From: an uncultured Armatimonadota bacterium
Lineage (GTDB): Bacteria; Armatimonadota; Fimbriimonadia; Fimbriimonadales; Fimbriimonadaceae
Reading direction: 5' to 3'
Assembly (NCBI GenBank): GCA_903899015.1
Contig: CAIUHP010000078.1
Span: forward strand, 1 to 64,000
DNA length: 64,000 nucleotides
The notes beneath the pieces were generated by a model that did not search any database, was not told the origin of the DNA, and saw only the letters and a list, made by a program, of their open reading frames with translations. Of the stretch, positions 8,073-16,946 are shown in pieces (positions within the stretch are counted from its first letter, which is position 1; every line of letters begins with the position of its first letter). The translations under genes were made by a program, and so were the position numbers.

Positions 8073-9401
8073 ATGTCAAAACTGAGCGATTTATTCATTC
8101 CTGGGCTGATAGCGCTTTCCTTCTTGGCACTTGCAGGCACCGAACTTCGCGCTCATCCTAAGGACGATCCGGTCAAAACGCATATTGCGGTTTGGGTCGG
8201 CTGGAGCGGGTTCGAGTACGACGCTTTTCAGAGTGTGGTCGACGACTACAACAAGTCGCAAAACAAAGTCTTCGTCGATCTCCTTTCTATCACCGGAAAC
8301 TCGACCAAAACGCTCATCAGCACGTCGGCGGGTATTCCACCAGAGATCTCCTTGCTTAGTGCCGCTGAGATTCCGCAGTTTGCCGACGCAGGCGCGATCG
8401 ACGTTTTGGATGAAGATTGCAAGAAGTATGGTTGGACAGAAGATAAATACGTCCCTGGATATTGGGGAGTTATTCAATACCACGGGCATACGATGGCTTT
8501 GCCGGCTACCCCTTCGACCGTCGCCTTGCACTACAACACCGACATTTTGAAACGCTCCGGCTACGGCAAGCCACCCGAAACCATTGAAGAAATGGATGAG
8601 ATGGTGAATAAGATCACCAAAGTCGAAAACGGCAAAGTGAAAGTGGCAGGCTTTCTTCCCGCTGAACCAGGCTGGTGGCGCTGGAGTTGGGGACCCTATT
8701 TTGGCGGCCAGCTGTGGGACGGAAAATCGAAGATCACGATGAATACGCCCGAGAACCTACGGGCGATGAAATGGGTGGAGTCGTTTAGTAAGCGGTTCGG
8801 ACCCGCACAGATTCAAGCTTACAAAAGCGGATTTGGCGTTTTCGCCTCGCCGGAAAATGCGTTTCTGGCCGACAAAGTGGCGATGGAAGTGCAGGGCGTT
8901 TGGATGAACAACTTCATTGAGAAGTACAACCCAAAGTTGAAATGGAACGCAGCGCCATTCCCGTATCCCAAGGATCGGCCGGACCTGAAAGGGCATACCA
9001 TCATCGAGCAGGACATCTTTGTTCTCTTGAAGAACTGCAAGCACCGAGCCGAGGCCGTCGACTTCTTGGCTTACCTGCAGAAACAAGGACCGATGGAGAA
9101 GCTTTGTTTGGGGCAAAAGAAATCGTCGCCGCTTCGGGTCAAATCGGATGAGTTCTGGGCGAAGCAGGACAACCCTTGCATTCACCTTTTTGACGACATG
9201 GCGTACAACAAGAACTGCATTGCCACTCCGAAAATCGGCATTTGGCCCGAATATGAAGCGGAAATCGGGAATGCGATGGACGAGGTTTCGCTTCTGCAAA
9301 AGACACCCGAAGATGCGCTGAAGGCCATCGATGCGCGAATGCAACCCAAGCTCGATCAATATTTGAATCGATTAGAGAAGAGGAGAGAAGCCGGGAAATG
9401 A
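8073..9401 (+). CDS. Sugar ABC transporter substrate-binding protein
   Basis: A CUT1-type (UgpB/MalE-like, Pfam SBP_bac_1) binding protein. A signal sequence (about 1-27, no lipobox) is followed by 'IAVWVGWSGFEYDAFQSVVDDYNK', the usual first strand and helix of the family. Also visible are 'ISLLSAAEIPQFADAG', 'YHGHTMALPATPSTVALHYN' and 'ILKRSGYGKPPET'. An in-frame TTG lies at 8067, but the ATG at 8073 is better. It overlaps the first permease gene by 4 bases (ATGA), so the three genes form an operon. The sugar is unknown; the many nearby glycoside hydrolases suggest an oligosaccharide. Confidence 0.94.
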   Translation: MSKLSDLFIPGLIALSFLALAGTELRAHPKDDPVKTHIAVWVGWSGFEYDAFQSVVDDYNKSQNKVFVDLLSITGNSTKTLISTSAGIPPEISLLSAAEIPQFADAGAIDVLDEDCKKYGWTEDKYVPGYWGVIQYHGHTMALPATPSTVALHYNTDILKRSGYGKPPETIEEMDEMVNKITKVENGKVKVAGFLPAEPGWWRWSWGPYFGGQLWDGKSKITMNTPENLRAMKWVESFSKRFGPAQIQAYKSGFGVFASPENAFLADKVAMEVQGVWMNNFIEKYNPKLKWNAAPFPYPKDRPDLKGHTIIEQDIFVLLKNCKHRAEAVDFLAYLQKQGPMEKLCLGQKKSSPLRVKSDEFWAKQDNPCIHLFDDMAYNKNCIATPKIGIWPEYEAEIGNAMDEVSLLQKTPEDALKAIDARMQPKLDQYLNRLEKRREAGK

Positions 9402-10276
9402 TGCGTCGCAAAGAGGCCAGGGCCGGCTTTCTGTTTGCCTTGCCGTGGCTGTTTGGTCTGGTCGCGTTTATGTTCTATCCGTTGCTGATGTCGCTTTACT
9501 ATTCGTTTTGCGACTATTCAGCCTTGCGGTCGCCAGTGTGGGTCGGAGGGGACAACTATGTTGAGCTCTTTCACGACGAAGTTTTCTGGACTTGCGTCAA
9601 GAACACCCTGATTTACGCTTGCGTTTCGTTGCCTCTCAGCATGGTCGTGGCCATAGGTTTGGCGATGCTGCTGAACACCAACGTCAAGGGCATGACGGTT
9701 TACCGAACGATCTTCTTCATCCCTTCCCTTGTGCCGATGGTGTCGCTGGCGATGCTTTGGCTGTGGATCTTGAATGGCGACTATGGCGTGCTCAATACCG
9801 CGCTAGGTGCAATCGGGATTAAGGGTCCCAACTGGCTCAGTGATGTTGCTTGGACCAAGCCGGCGCTGATTCTGATGAGCGTTTGGGGGGTTGGCAATGC
9901 GATGCTGATCTACCTGGCCAGTCTGCAAGACGTTCCAACTTCGCTGCTGGAGGCCTCTGAGCTGGACGGTGCCAACGCGTGGCAGAAGACGCGGAACGTG
10001 ACGCTACCAATGATTTCTCCGGTGATTCAGTTCAATATGGTGATGGGAATCATCGGTTCGCTCCAAGTTTTTGCGATTCCATTCGTCATGTTTCCCGGGG
10101 GAACGCCCGCTCGATCGACCTATTTTTACGCGACCTACTTGTATGACAGCGCGTTTACTTACAGTCGCATGGGTTATGCCAGCGCGATGGGTTGGATCTT
10201 GTTCGTCGTCATTTTGTTGTTGACGCTGGTTGCGCTGAAGTTGAGCAATCGGCATGTCCACTACGGAGGCGTGTAA
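9398..10276 (+). CDS. Sugar ABC transporter permease (MalF/UgpA type)
   Basis: 292 residues with six predicted membrane helices. The first starts at 'AGFLFALPWLFGLVAFMFYP'. The EAA loop 'EASELDGANAWQKTRNVTLP', which docks onto the transporter ATPase, is present at about 186-205. It is the first of two permease subunits of a CUT1 importer. The start overlaps the binding-protein stop (ATGA), indicating translational coupling. Confidence 0.94.
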   Translation: MMRRKEARAGFLFALPWLFGLVAFMFYPLLMSLYYSFCDYSALRSPVWVGGDNYVELFHDEVFWTCVKNTLIYACVSLPLSMVVAIGLAMLLNTNVKGMTVYRTIFFIPSLVPMVSLAMLWLWILNGDYGVLNTALGAIGIKGPNWLSDVAWTKPALILMSVWGVGNAMLIYLASLQDVPTSLLEASELDGANAWQKTRNVTLPMISPVIQFNMVMGIIGSLQVFAIPFVMFPGGTPARSTYFYATYLYDSAFTYSRMGYASAMGWILFVVILLLTLVALKLSNRHVHYGGV

Positions 10277-10278
10277 CC

Positions 10279-11127
10279 ATGAAACGAAAGACATTCGAAA
10301 CATCGGTGACACACGTTGCGCTGGTGACACTGTCTTGCCTCTTTATCTTCCCATTCCTGTGGCTTTTGGACACGGCGGTGAAGCCGATCAGCGAGACGAT
10401 GAAGCAGCCGCCAGTCTGGATTCCGAGCAAGTTTGAGTTCGGAAATTTCTGGGAAGCGATCAATTACGGCTCCGACAAGGTGGGCTACATACCGTTTTTG
10501 GTTTACGCCGAAAACACCGTGATGCTAGCGATGCTCGTGGTGACGGGAACCGTGGTTTCAAACGCGATCGTGGCGTATTCGTTTGCGAGGGTCCGTTGGT
10601 GGGGTCGCGATCTCATTTTCGCCGTCACCCTGGCGACGATGATGGTGCCGTTTCCGGTGATGATGGTGCCCACCTTCACGATCTTCAAGTATCTCGGTTG
10701 GATTGGCACTTATCGCCCGCTATGGGTTCCAGCCTGGTTTGGAAGCGCATTTTCAATCTTCCTGTTGCGGCAGTTCTTCAAGACAATTCCGTTTGAACTG
10801 TCAGAGGCGGCCAAGATCGACGGGGCTGGGGAATGGACCATCTTCCGATCCATCATTCTCCCGTTGAGTAAACCGGCGCTTTCAGTCGTGGCATTGTTCG
10901 CGTTCATGGGCACCTGGAACGACTTTATGGGTCCGCTGATTTATCTACTGCGCCAGGAGACATTCACGCTTTCACTCGGACTAGAGTTCTATCACAGCAA
11001 AGCGGGCGGCACGCAGTGGAATCTGCTTATGGCCGCCACGAGCATCGTGATTCTGCCCGTTCTAGTGGTGTTCTTCTTCTGCCAGAGGCAGTTCATCAAG
11101 GGAATCTCGATTACGGGGATTAAGTAA
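10279..11127 (+). CDS. Sugar ABC transporter permease (MalG/UgpE type)
   Basis: About 282 residues with six helices. The EAA loop 'EAAKIDGAGEWTIFRSIILP' is followed by 'TWNDFMGPLIYL', a MalG/UgpE signature. The start at 10279 has GGAGG (10266-10270) ahead of it and lies two bases after the previous stop. An upstream extension to 10192 would overlap the first permease and is not needed. No ATPase gene follows, so the importer must share a general MsmX/UgpC-like ATPase encoded elsewhere. This is common for CUT1 systems. Confidence 0.93.
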   Translation: MKRKTFETSVTHVALVTLSCLFIFPFLWLLDTAVKPISETMKQPPVWIPSKFEFGNFWEAINYGSDKVGYIPFLVYAENTVMLAMLVVTGTVVSNAIVAYSFARVRWWGRDLIFAVTLATMMVPFPVMMVPTFTIFKYLGWIGTYRPLWVPAWFGSAFSIFLLRQFFKTIPFELSEAAKIDGAGEWTIFRSIILPLSKPALSVVALFAFMGTWNDFMGPLIYLLRQETFTLSLGLEFYHSKAGGTQWNLLMAATSIVILPVLVVFFFCQRQFIKGISITGIK

Positions 11128-11256
11128 GTCGCGTTTGAGCCGGACTCATATGCGTCTCTTATGATTTGACTCAGAGCAAAAGGATTAGCCAGATCTGGTG
11201 CGACGGTGCATCCATTAGACCCTCTCAACTGATTCCGGCTGCGGCACCCATGCAAC

Positions 11257-11748
11257 TTACGTTTCATCCACTCGACCGTCGATTCTTATGGTGGCTTTCA
11301 GCACATCCGCCAAAGTCTCAATTTGAAATAATTCGCCTTGAAGCACGAAATCGATGACCATCCCGTACGAACCCTCCAAAATCGACATGACAGCATAAGT
11401 TCCTGATGAATCCGATTTTAGTGAATAGAATTCTGCTTCCAATCCAAGAGCAATTTCCGACATTGCCTGCGACAACGGGTCTGACTTCCCCAACGGGATC
11501 AAACCTCTTGCCTTAATGTGGATATCAAGACGGGCGCTAGCCTCCATCAATACCTCATGATCGAGAACTAAGGGCTCAAGCCGCCAGAACCGAACGAGTT
11601 GGATAATTGGATTCATAGGCAGAAGTGCGTCAAACATCCTGCCCAAGCTGTCCTCACCATATGCTGAGAGCCTAATCATGGGAGCGAAGAGAGTTATCTT
11701 ATAACCCCAAAGCAATACTTCCTGAGGACCGTTTAGCATTGAGACCAC
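11257..11748 (-). CDS. Hypothetical protein
   Basis: 163 residues with mixed alpha/beta character, no signal peptide, membrane helix or recognised motif. Segments such as 'LSQAMSEIALGLEAEFYSL' and 'IETLADVLKATIRIDGRV' look like genuine globular protein. It lies 26 bases before a small membrane-protein gene's end on the same strand, so the two may be co-transcribed. I do not recognise a family. Confidence 0.6.
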   Translation of the reverse strand: MVSMLNGPQEVLLWGYKITLFAPMIRLSAYGEDSLGRMFDALLPMNPIIQLVRFWRLEPLVLDHEVLMEASARLDIHIKARGLIPLGKSDPLSQAMSEIALGLEAEFYSLKSDSSGTYAVMSILEGSYGMVIDFVLQGELFQIETLADVLKATIRIDGRVDET

Positions 11749-11774
11749 TCTGCCGCGCTGGGCCTGTTCACGAA

Positions 11775-12065
11775 TTACTTCTTAAACGCTAGATATATTT
11801 TTGTGGCGACTGTCTTCGCAAGGATTGTTACGCCAAGACTCGCGTAAAAAATAATGATGGGGGATAAGATCCTCGGGCCCCAATCACACCCCACGATTTC
11901 TGCAAGCCACCTAATTGTGGCAACTGACCACCAGCCAGCGCAGCCAATCGCAATCGAAAATAGTGATAAGCCAACTGCGAAAAACGAGACCGGTAACCTA
12001 TCACACTCTACTTTCGCTCTAACCTCATGCCACAAACCTGACCTGTTCCCCTTAGGTTGACCCAC
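11775..12065 (-). CDS. Small two-helix membrane protein
   Basis: 96 residues with a charged N-terminus and two membrane helices at about 28-52 and 63-88, ending in KK. The sequence is unlike any family I know. It lies upstream of the hypothetical gene at 11257-11748 on the same strand. Confidence 0.55.
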   Translation of the reverse strand: MGQPKGNRSGLWHEVRAKVECDRLPVSFFAVGLSLFSIAIGCAGWWSVATIRWLAEIVGCDWGPRILSPIIIFYASLGVTILAKTVATKIYLAFKK

Positions 12066-12258
12066 TTGAAGTGTGAATTCCGTCTGGAATCACATTCTCA
12101 TTTTGCCTTGAAGAAGTAAATTGGCGGTCTTCCTGGATGATCGAGGTTCCTTGGTGAATTAGTCACAAGTTCTTCCTTTGCTGTGAGTGTCCTGCGCTGT
12201 TAACGCACTTCTCAGCGACTGTACGCATCAGGTTGATTTCCAATCCGGTAAGGGCGGG

Positions 12259-13032
12259 TTACTTGCCCGAGCCCTTAACCTTATGCAACTCCCAATGCAT
12301 AACTGCCTTGACCTCACCTTTCGCGCCGCCGATGACGACCGTTTGGGTCTGGGTGTTGACTCCGTTAAGCGATTGAGGATGTGGAGGAAGGGTATCGGTG
12401 AACTTGATTGGGATGTCCATGCTCTGAATCCCAGACTCCGTTGGGTAGTCGGTCATCGTATGAACATAGCGGCACGGCAAGCTCCAGGCTGCAGTCACAT
12501 TGACCAGCATCGAATCTGCACCGTTGGCATGTTGGGACTTGAGTTCCATTTGTCCCGCCTGCAACGTGTACGGTGCGCTGAGGTCGGCTACCGGCCCATT
12601 GACTTTGAACGATTCCGCGATCGGCTCAACCTTTCCAAGACATCCTCCGCCTCCCAAGAAGTTATGGGTCAGCGTGTCCTGGACACTTACATCGTGCAGG
12701 TCTTCGACTTGGAAGTAGTATCCGCCTCGACCCTCGGTGTACAGGGTATCTCGCACGTTGTAGCCTCGGAAGATCGAGTAAATCTTCCCCTTGGCAACTC
12801 GATTGACCTCCCAAGTCTCATTGTCGTCTTGCATATGGCTCTCACCCTTGCCTTTGACTTCGAGGGTGAATGTTCCTTCGTAGAGGGGCGGAGTCCAATC
12901 GTGGATGACCAAAGGGAAGTACTTGGTCGTAAACAAAGAGGTGCGGTTGAGCATATCTGGCAAAACGGATTTGACCAGGGCAGGAATATTTCCGGTTGCC
13001 GTACTTGCGACTGCGCTAATCGCGTCGAGCAT
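12259..13032 (-). CDS. Hypothetical beta-rich protein
   Basis: 257 residues starting with an amphipathic helix, then a long beta-rich sequence ('YEGTFTLEVKGKGESH', 'TLQAGQMELKSQ', 'AAWSLPCRYVHT'). There is no classical signal peptide, and a stop codon directly precedes the ATG, which fixes the longest start. The opposite strand is open for 289 codons, but that translation is low-complexity shadow sequence. No family recognised. Confidence 0.6.
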   Translation of the reverse strand: MLDAISAVASTATGNIPALVKSVLPDMLNRTSLFTTKYFPLVIHDWTPPLYEGTFTLEVKGKGESHMQDDNETWEVNRVAKGKIYSIFRGYNVRDTLYTEGRGGYYFQVEDLHDVSVQDTLTHNFLGGGGCLGKVEPIAESFKVNGPVADLSAPYTLQAGQMELKSQHANGADSMLVNVTAAWSLPCRYVHTMTDYPTESGIQSMDIPIKFTDTLPPHPQSLNGVNTQTQTVVIGGAKGEVKAVMHWELHKVKGSGK

Positions 13033-13122
13033 TCAATTTGCTCAATATCTATATAATCGGCTCGGCTGGCAATTTCCTCGCATTTAGCGAAAGAAAGTGA
13101 AAAAGGTTGTTTCTGAGTCTGA

Positions 13123-13383
13123 TCACCATTCCACGTGTTCGCAGAACAGCACGCGGAAATATTGGACGAACCACCAAATGGAGCCCACCTGCAAACCAAT
13201 GATCAGTAGCACCATGAGCTTGTCAGCATGATTTGAAACCGCCCAGACGAAGGCGGTAAATAGCTGGCAGGAACCAGCCCTTCCCAGCAGAAAGAGATGA
13301 ATGATTTCCCCGCCAAGCCAATGCCAAAGAAGTCCGATGAGCCAGAGGACGAAGAGAATGAGAAATAGGTTTTCCACCCTCAT
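13123..13383 (-). CDS. Small membrane protein, N-terminus Lmo0937-like
   Basis: About 86 residues. The first 30 ('LFLILFVLWLIGLLWHWLGGEIIHLFLL') closely resemble the short Lmo0937/DUF5670 membrane-protein family, which are about 50 residues long. The rest ('GRAGSCQ...' and a second hydrophobic stretch) does not resemble that family, so the C-terminus may be a fusion or the result of an old frameshift. The ATG at 13383 is preferred over a TTG at 13404. It is divergent from the gene at 13408. Confidence 0.5.
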   Translation of the reverse strand: MRVENLFLILFVLWLIGLLWHWLGGEIIHLFLLGRAGSCQLFTAFVWAVSNHADKLMVLLIIGLQVGSIWWFVQYFRVLFCEHVEW

Positions 13384-13407
13384 ATATGATGCGACGAGAG
13401 TCAAAAT

Positions 13408-13980
13408 ATGAGGAATGAGGATCGGCGAAGAGTGAACACTGAGGATCGCAGGGCGGCGTTCATCAGGCGAATTGAAATCTACAATCCCGAAGATGCCGCA
13501 AGGAACGCGCTCAATTTAGCCGTTCAGACTCGGAAATATCCAATCTATTCGGACTCAGTTAGCTTCGAGGGCAAAGATCGTTTTCGTGCCTCAATAATCT
13601 CCGCGATGAAATCGCATGCGTCGATCTATCGTGAAGGAGTCGAAGAGGTTGATCATCTAAGGACCATTTCCCAACTGGCTAACTCCATGTCGAGTGACCA
13701 TGCGGAGGTTCTGATTGGCGGACGACTGAGAATTGGCACGGCCCAGAAAGCACTGAACCTGTTTCTAAAAACCATGTGGTGCCTCGAATCCGACTTCGCT
13801 ACGCCACCTCATTGTCCTGTTGATGGGATTGTGCTCAAGGAGTCCGCCATCTGGGGCAGTTGGACTCAACTCGACTCGATTGACACCTACTCGGAGTGGA
13901 TTTCGATCATCCAACGGCGAGCTAAGTTGGGTGGGTTTGACTCAATTGCCGAGTGGGAACTGGCGATTTGGAATCCCTGA
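13408..13980 (+). CDS. Conserved-looking hypothetical protein
   Basis: 190 residues, rich in Trp and charged residues, with no signal peptide. A central 'RIGTAQKALNLFLKTMWCLE' helix and 'PPHCPVDGIVL' give it the look of a conserved alpha-helical family; I cannot name it with confidence. The last 46 codons have a degraded second copy at 14996-15136. This suggests that a tandem duplicate once existed here. No Shine-Dalgarno precedes the ATG. Confidence 0.65.
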   Translation: MRNEDRRRVNTEDRRAAFIRRIEIYNPEDAARNALNLAVQTRKYPIYSDSVSFEGKDRFRASIISAMKSHASIYREGVEEVDHLRTISQLANSMSSDHAEVLIGGRLRIGTAQKALNLFLKTMWCLESDFATPPHCPVDGIVLKESAIWGSWTQLDSIDTYSEWISIIQRRAKLGGFDSIAEWELAIWNP

Positions 13981-14166
13981 AAAGCCAGCGTAGAACCCAT
14001 TCAGTTGAGAGCTTGGTCTGGGCGTTTAACTAGATACGGTGTCTAGCCTATCCAGAATCTTCCTTCTTTGGATTACCAATCAAACCCGCAAACAGAGCAC
14101 CAGTTGGTGGAATTTGCCGATTCTTGCTCAAAACGACGAGTCAAGAAGCGTATCCATCCCTGGCTC

Positions 14167-14772
14167 TCAGTTCATGTAGTTAATTCCGCTTGGACCCTGG
14201 TAACTTTCAGGTGCCCAACCAGTGTTGTATTTTCGTAATGCGACCTTACCTCTGCACACAGTCGCAGTAACTACTTTTCCATCTTCATCGGTGGTTGCAG
14301 CCCACTCAAAGCTAATTTCCGCCACCGCCTCGGTGGATGACGTGATTGAATAGCGATCCATCTTGCGCCAGTTAGTTCCTCGCGACGGCTTCCAACTTTT
14401 AGCCTGCCAGTCGTCAATGACGCTCAAAGCCGCTCTGGAGATTTCACCCTCCTCACTTGTATTGCCAGGGGAAGGACTTGGAGCCTCGGTTTGAGAACCG
14501 CTTGCTGGATAGCTTGTACTTTGGTCGCCGTTTGGGTTCACTGGAATTGTTGTTGGCTGCTGGGGCGATAGGGCTGCTGGAGGAGGTTGAGTGAAAGTCG
14601 CCTGCGGTGCACCGTGCTGAACGGGCTGACTCATGGCGGGGGTCGGTGACGGTGCCGACTGCGGCGTCGGCTTTTGGATCGGGCTCGGTTGGCAGCCCAA
14701 AACCATGCTCGTCACAACAAGGGCACCCACAATATTTCGAATTGAAAGCATCTGTTTCGTCAGCCTAACCAT
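14167..14772 (-). CDS. Proline-rich lipoprotein, hypothetical
   Basis: About 201 residues from the ATG at 14772, which has GGAG about five bases upstream. The signal peptide ends in the lipobox 'MVLGC', followed by a Pro/Ser/Gln-rich linker (about 22-110) and a small C-terminal globular domain ('AALSVIDDWQAKSWK', 'EISFEWAATTDEDGKVV'). The layout of lipid anchor, flexible spacer and domain suggests an envelope-attached protein. It is inserted between the gene at 13408 and its degraded copy. Function unknown. Confidence 0.75.
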   Translation of the reverse strand: MVRLTKQMLSIRNIVGALVVTSMVLGCQPSPIQKPTPQSAPSPTPAMSQPVQHGAPQATFTQPPPAALSPQQPTTIPVNPNGDQSTSYPASGSQTEAPSPSPGNTSEEGEISRAALSVIDDWQAKSWKPSRGTNWRKMDRYSITSSTEAVAEISFEWAATTDEDGKVVTATVCRGKVALRKYNTGWAPESYQGPSGINYMN

Positions 14773-15481
14773 CACACTCCGTAACCTTACCATCCAAAAT
14801 GACGGCTAACCTTCATCAAGTGAACGCAACCAATATGAATCCTAGTTTGGCCCTACGAATGCAAGATCACATCGACAAGGGATCATCTGTCACCCGACGT
14901 CACCAAAGAAACGGTTGCCCGCAAAGACATCCTTTGGAAATCCTCGTCGGCACGACAGGTTCTCCGCCCTTATAGTCGATGAGATTATTCTGTAGGAGGC
15001 CGGTATCTGGGGTAGCTGGACGCAACTTGATTCGATTGACACCTGCTCTGAGTGGATTTCGGTGAAACGAAGGCGAGCTACGTGGGGTGGGTATGGGTCA
15101 TTCGCCGAGTGGGATTTGGCGATTTGGAACCCTTGAATAGCCTACTGAAATCTTTCCCATGAAAGGGTAGGGCTTAGAAATGACGCCTCAACCAGACGCA
15201 TTTAGGTCAACATAAAGGTCAACATTGCTTGTGCTGATGCCCCTATGCGTTGTTCAAATTGGGCGCGGAAACACCAAAATTGAACCTCGCGCGGTCGGAG
15301 CCTAAATCCAACTTAAATCCCAGTCGATTTTTTCAATTCATGCCGACATTTGCCCTGAGCCTGCCGCCAAATCGAGTTTTCGAGATATTTATTGTGTGCG
15401 ACAGGCAATCGTATTGTGTGCGCACAAGGCATTCAACGGATCGAAAGGAAGCAAGTTTGAACCTAAAACTGCTGAATTTCT
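14773..15481. other. Gene-poor stretch before tRNA-Arg
   Basis: About 700 bases without an intact gene. It holds the degraded gene copy listed separately (14969-15136). The plus-strand ORF at 15250-15546 runs through the tRNA antisense and is a known type of false ORF. Confidence 0.6.
14969..15136 (+). pseudogene. Degraded 3' copy of the gene at 13408-13980
   Basis: Codons 14996-15136 read 'EAGIWGSWTQLDSIDTCSEWIS...FAEWDLAIWNP' then stop, colinear and gap-free with the last 46 codons of the intact gene (13840-13980). Upstream codons 14972-14992 (IVDEIIL) still match 'PVDGIVL', but a TAG at 14993-14995 replaces the Lys codon. Further 5' homology is lost. It is therefore a decayed paralogue fragment, not a functional gene. 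Confidence 0.85.
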
Positions 15482-15557
15482 TGGCGGCCTCGGAGGGACT
15501 CGAACCCCCGACGCCCTCCTTAGGACGGAGGCGCTCTATCCCCTGAGCTACGAGGCC
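15482..15557 (-). tRNA. tRNA-Arg (anticodon CCU), CCA encoded
   Basis: The complement folds into a complete cloverleaf of 76 bases. The acceptor GGCCTCG pairs with CGAGGCC, D-stem GCTC with GAGC, anticodon stem CCTCC with GGAGG around loop GTCCTAA (anticodon CCT), and T-arm GGGGG-TTCGAGT-CCCTC. The discriminator is G and the CCA end is encoded (15482-15484). It reads AGG codons. Confidence 0.97.
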
Positions 15558-15723
15558 GCGAGGCCTTAGTGTACTTGGTTCGGGAGGCTGGGTTCAAATG
15601 GCGGCCGCTTTTGAGATTTCTGAATCAAGTTATGCTTGGGGAGGTTACTGTTTTAACCTCTGAGCTTTCTATGCTTTGCTTATAGCTTGTTTGGAGGGAG
15701 GCGGTGTCGTCGTAGACCAGGAC

Positions 15724-16101
15724 CTAGATGAGTCGGGGGAATTGTCCGTGTTTGTCGATCACTTTCTGGATCATGTGGCCCATGAGGGAGTGGACGTCCA
15801 TCCGGCATTCGGGATCGCTGAATTGGAGTCCGCGCGAGTCCAGGTCATCCACCGATAGGGTGCCCATCTGTTGCATCCACGATTCGATCTCTTGCTCTAG
15901 GCTTCGGCAGAAGTCGACCAGGTTCGCTGGAGATTGTGGAATTACTTTGTGTTGCCAGTCGAATGCCCTCCACTGCCATCTACGCCCGGAAATTGTTCTT
16001 GAACTTGGTGCGGCTTGATGAAGTGTCGCATCCCAATGTTCGGGTTTCAACTTGCGACGTACTCGTTGTTGAGCGAATTCAGAAACGAGTGTTAGGTCCA
16101 T
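15724..16101 (-). CDS. Hypothetical protein, weakly DinB-like C-terminus
   Basis: 125 residues. The last third ('DVHSLMGHMIQKVIDKHGQFPRLI') has the spacing of the final helix of DinB/DUF664 proteins, which carry a metal-binding His and end with a 'HxGQ' motif. The N-terminal helix with the first metal His is not evident, and the protein is shorter than the usual 150-170 residues. It could be a truncated or diverged DinB-like protein or a false ORF. Confidence 0.4.
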   Translation of the reverse strand: MDLTLVSEFAQQRVRRKLKPEHWDATLHQAAPSSRTISGRRWQWRAFDWQHKVIPQSPANLVDFCRSLEQEIESWMQQMGTLSVDDLDSRGLQFSDPECRMDVHSLMGHMIQKVIDKHGQFPRLI

Positions 16102-16475
16102 GGGGCGGTTCTTTTTCAGATTCCTTTTGGATTAGAAAGGCGAGGTCTCTATGCTGAGTAGGAGAACATAGACCGTCAAGAATGGCGTAGCCTTGCCAAA
16201 TGGATGGAACTTATGATATTCCGCAGTCACGAACGGCGAGCCACTGGTTCTCGTTTAGGCATCTCTGCCTTATATCCGAAGATCAATGGGCGCCTTACGA
16301 ATCCTAATGGGAGCTTTGAAATTGAAAGTAGTCAGGAAAAAGGGAGTAAAACGCCGGTACGAGCCATCCGGCGGCTACGAAGTTCCTTAGGGTGGGTGTG
16401 ATCGCTTTGGGTATTTGGCACTGAAATCAAAACCGGGGTGCATCGCATCCCCGGTTTTGATTATTTTCTGACGGA
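16102..16475. other. Intergenic region upstream of tRNA side, one terminator
   Basis: About 370 bases. Apart from the hairpin at 16425-16462 I see no gene or conserved structure. Confidence 0.55.
16425..16462 (-). terminator. Terminator after the Hcp-like gene
   Basis: AATCAAAACCGGGG and CCCCGGTTTTGATT form a perfect 14-base stem with a 10-base loop, 13 bases past the Hcp-like stop. On the minus strand it is followed by TTTC, and on the plus strand by ATTTT, so it may act in both directions. Confidence 0.75.
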
Positions 16476-16931
16476 CTAGCCGCCCTTGTTCATCTGAATA
16501 TCCCAAAAATGGTCATCACTCATAGAGGTTGAACCATCTTTGTTCGTGGTGTATTGCTTGTATTCAATCTTGGTGAAGAAGATCGACAAGGTTTCTGTTG
16601 GGGCACCGCCTCCGTCAGAAGCAGACTCCTGGTAAGACACAATTGAAGCGTTTGTCAGCGTGTACGAGGCGGTCAGCACTTCGTTTGCATTCTGGTTCAC
16701 TTTGGTCAAGGACAGCTCGAGTTTGCCGAGAGTCTTGCCCGCTGCGGCTGCCAGCATTAGGCTCGGGCCGTGAAAAGTCGCTGCCTTCATTACGGTAAGT
16801 GAACTGAAGATAGGTTTTCCATTACCGGAATTGGTTACGCCCCAAGCGAACGACATCAGTTGGAACTGGTTTGGAAAGGCCTTCGATGTTGAATCGCCGG
16901 CAATGGTGGGAATTTGGAGTTAGATAGACAT
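16476..16931 (-). pseudogene. Hcp-family (T6SS tube) protein with stop at codon 4
   Basis: The open frame from 16856 encodes most of an Hcp/TssD beta-barrel ('FAWGVTNS', 'GPSLMLAAAAGKTLGKLELSLTK', 'PTETLSIFFTKIEYKQY', C-terminal 'FWDIQMNK'). Upstream in the same frame the missing first strand is present ('LQIPTIAGDSTSKAFPNQFQL'). An ATG at 16931 has an AAGGA ribosome site, but codon 4 is TAA (16920-16922) where Hcp proteins usually carry an aromatic residue ('MSIYL'). Either the gene is newly inactivated, a base was misread, or translation restarts inside. It lies 15 bases behind the kelch gene. No other T6SS gene is in the window. Confidence 0.75.
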
Positions 16932-16946
16932 GTTTAGAATCCTTAT

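Noticed and set aside
8757-9359. 200-codon minus-strand ORF within the sugar-binding protein gene
   Set aside because: Antisense shadow of a recognised gene.
12187-13056. 289-codon plus-strand ORF opposite the gene at 12259-13032
   Set aside because: Composition is unlike a protein fold and no motif is seen. The minus-strand translation has coherent beta strands.
15250-15546. Plus-strand ORF ending in 'EGLEPPTPSLGRRRSIP'
   Set aside because: The tail is the antisense translation of tRNA-Arg, a frequent false annotation. No family similarity elsewhere in the ORF.
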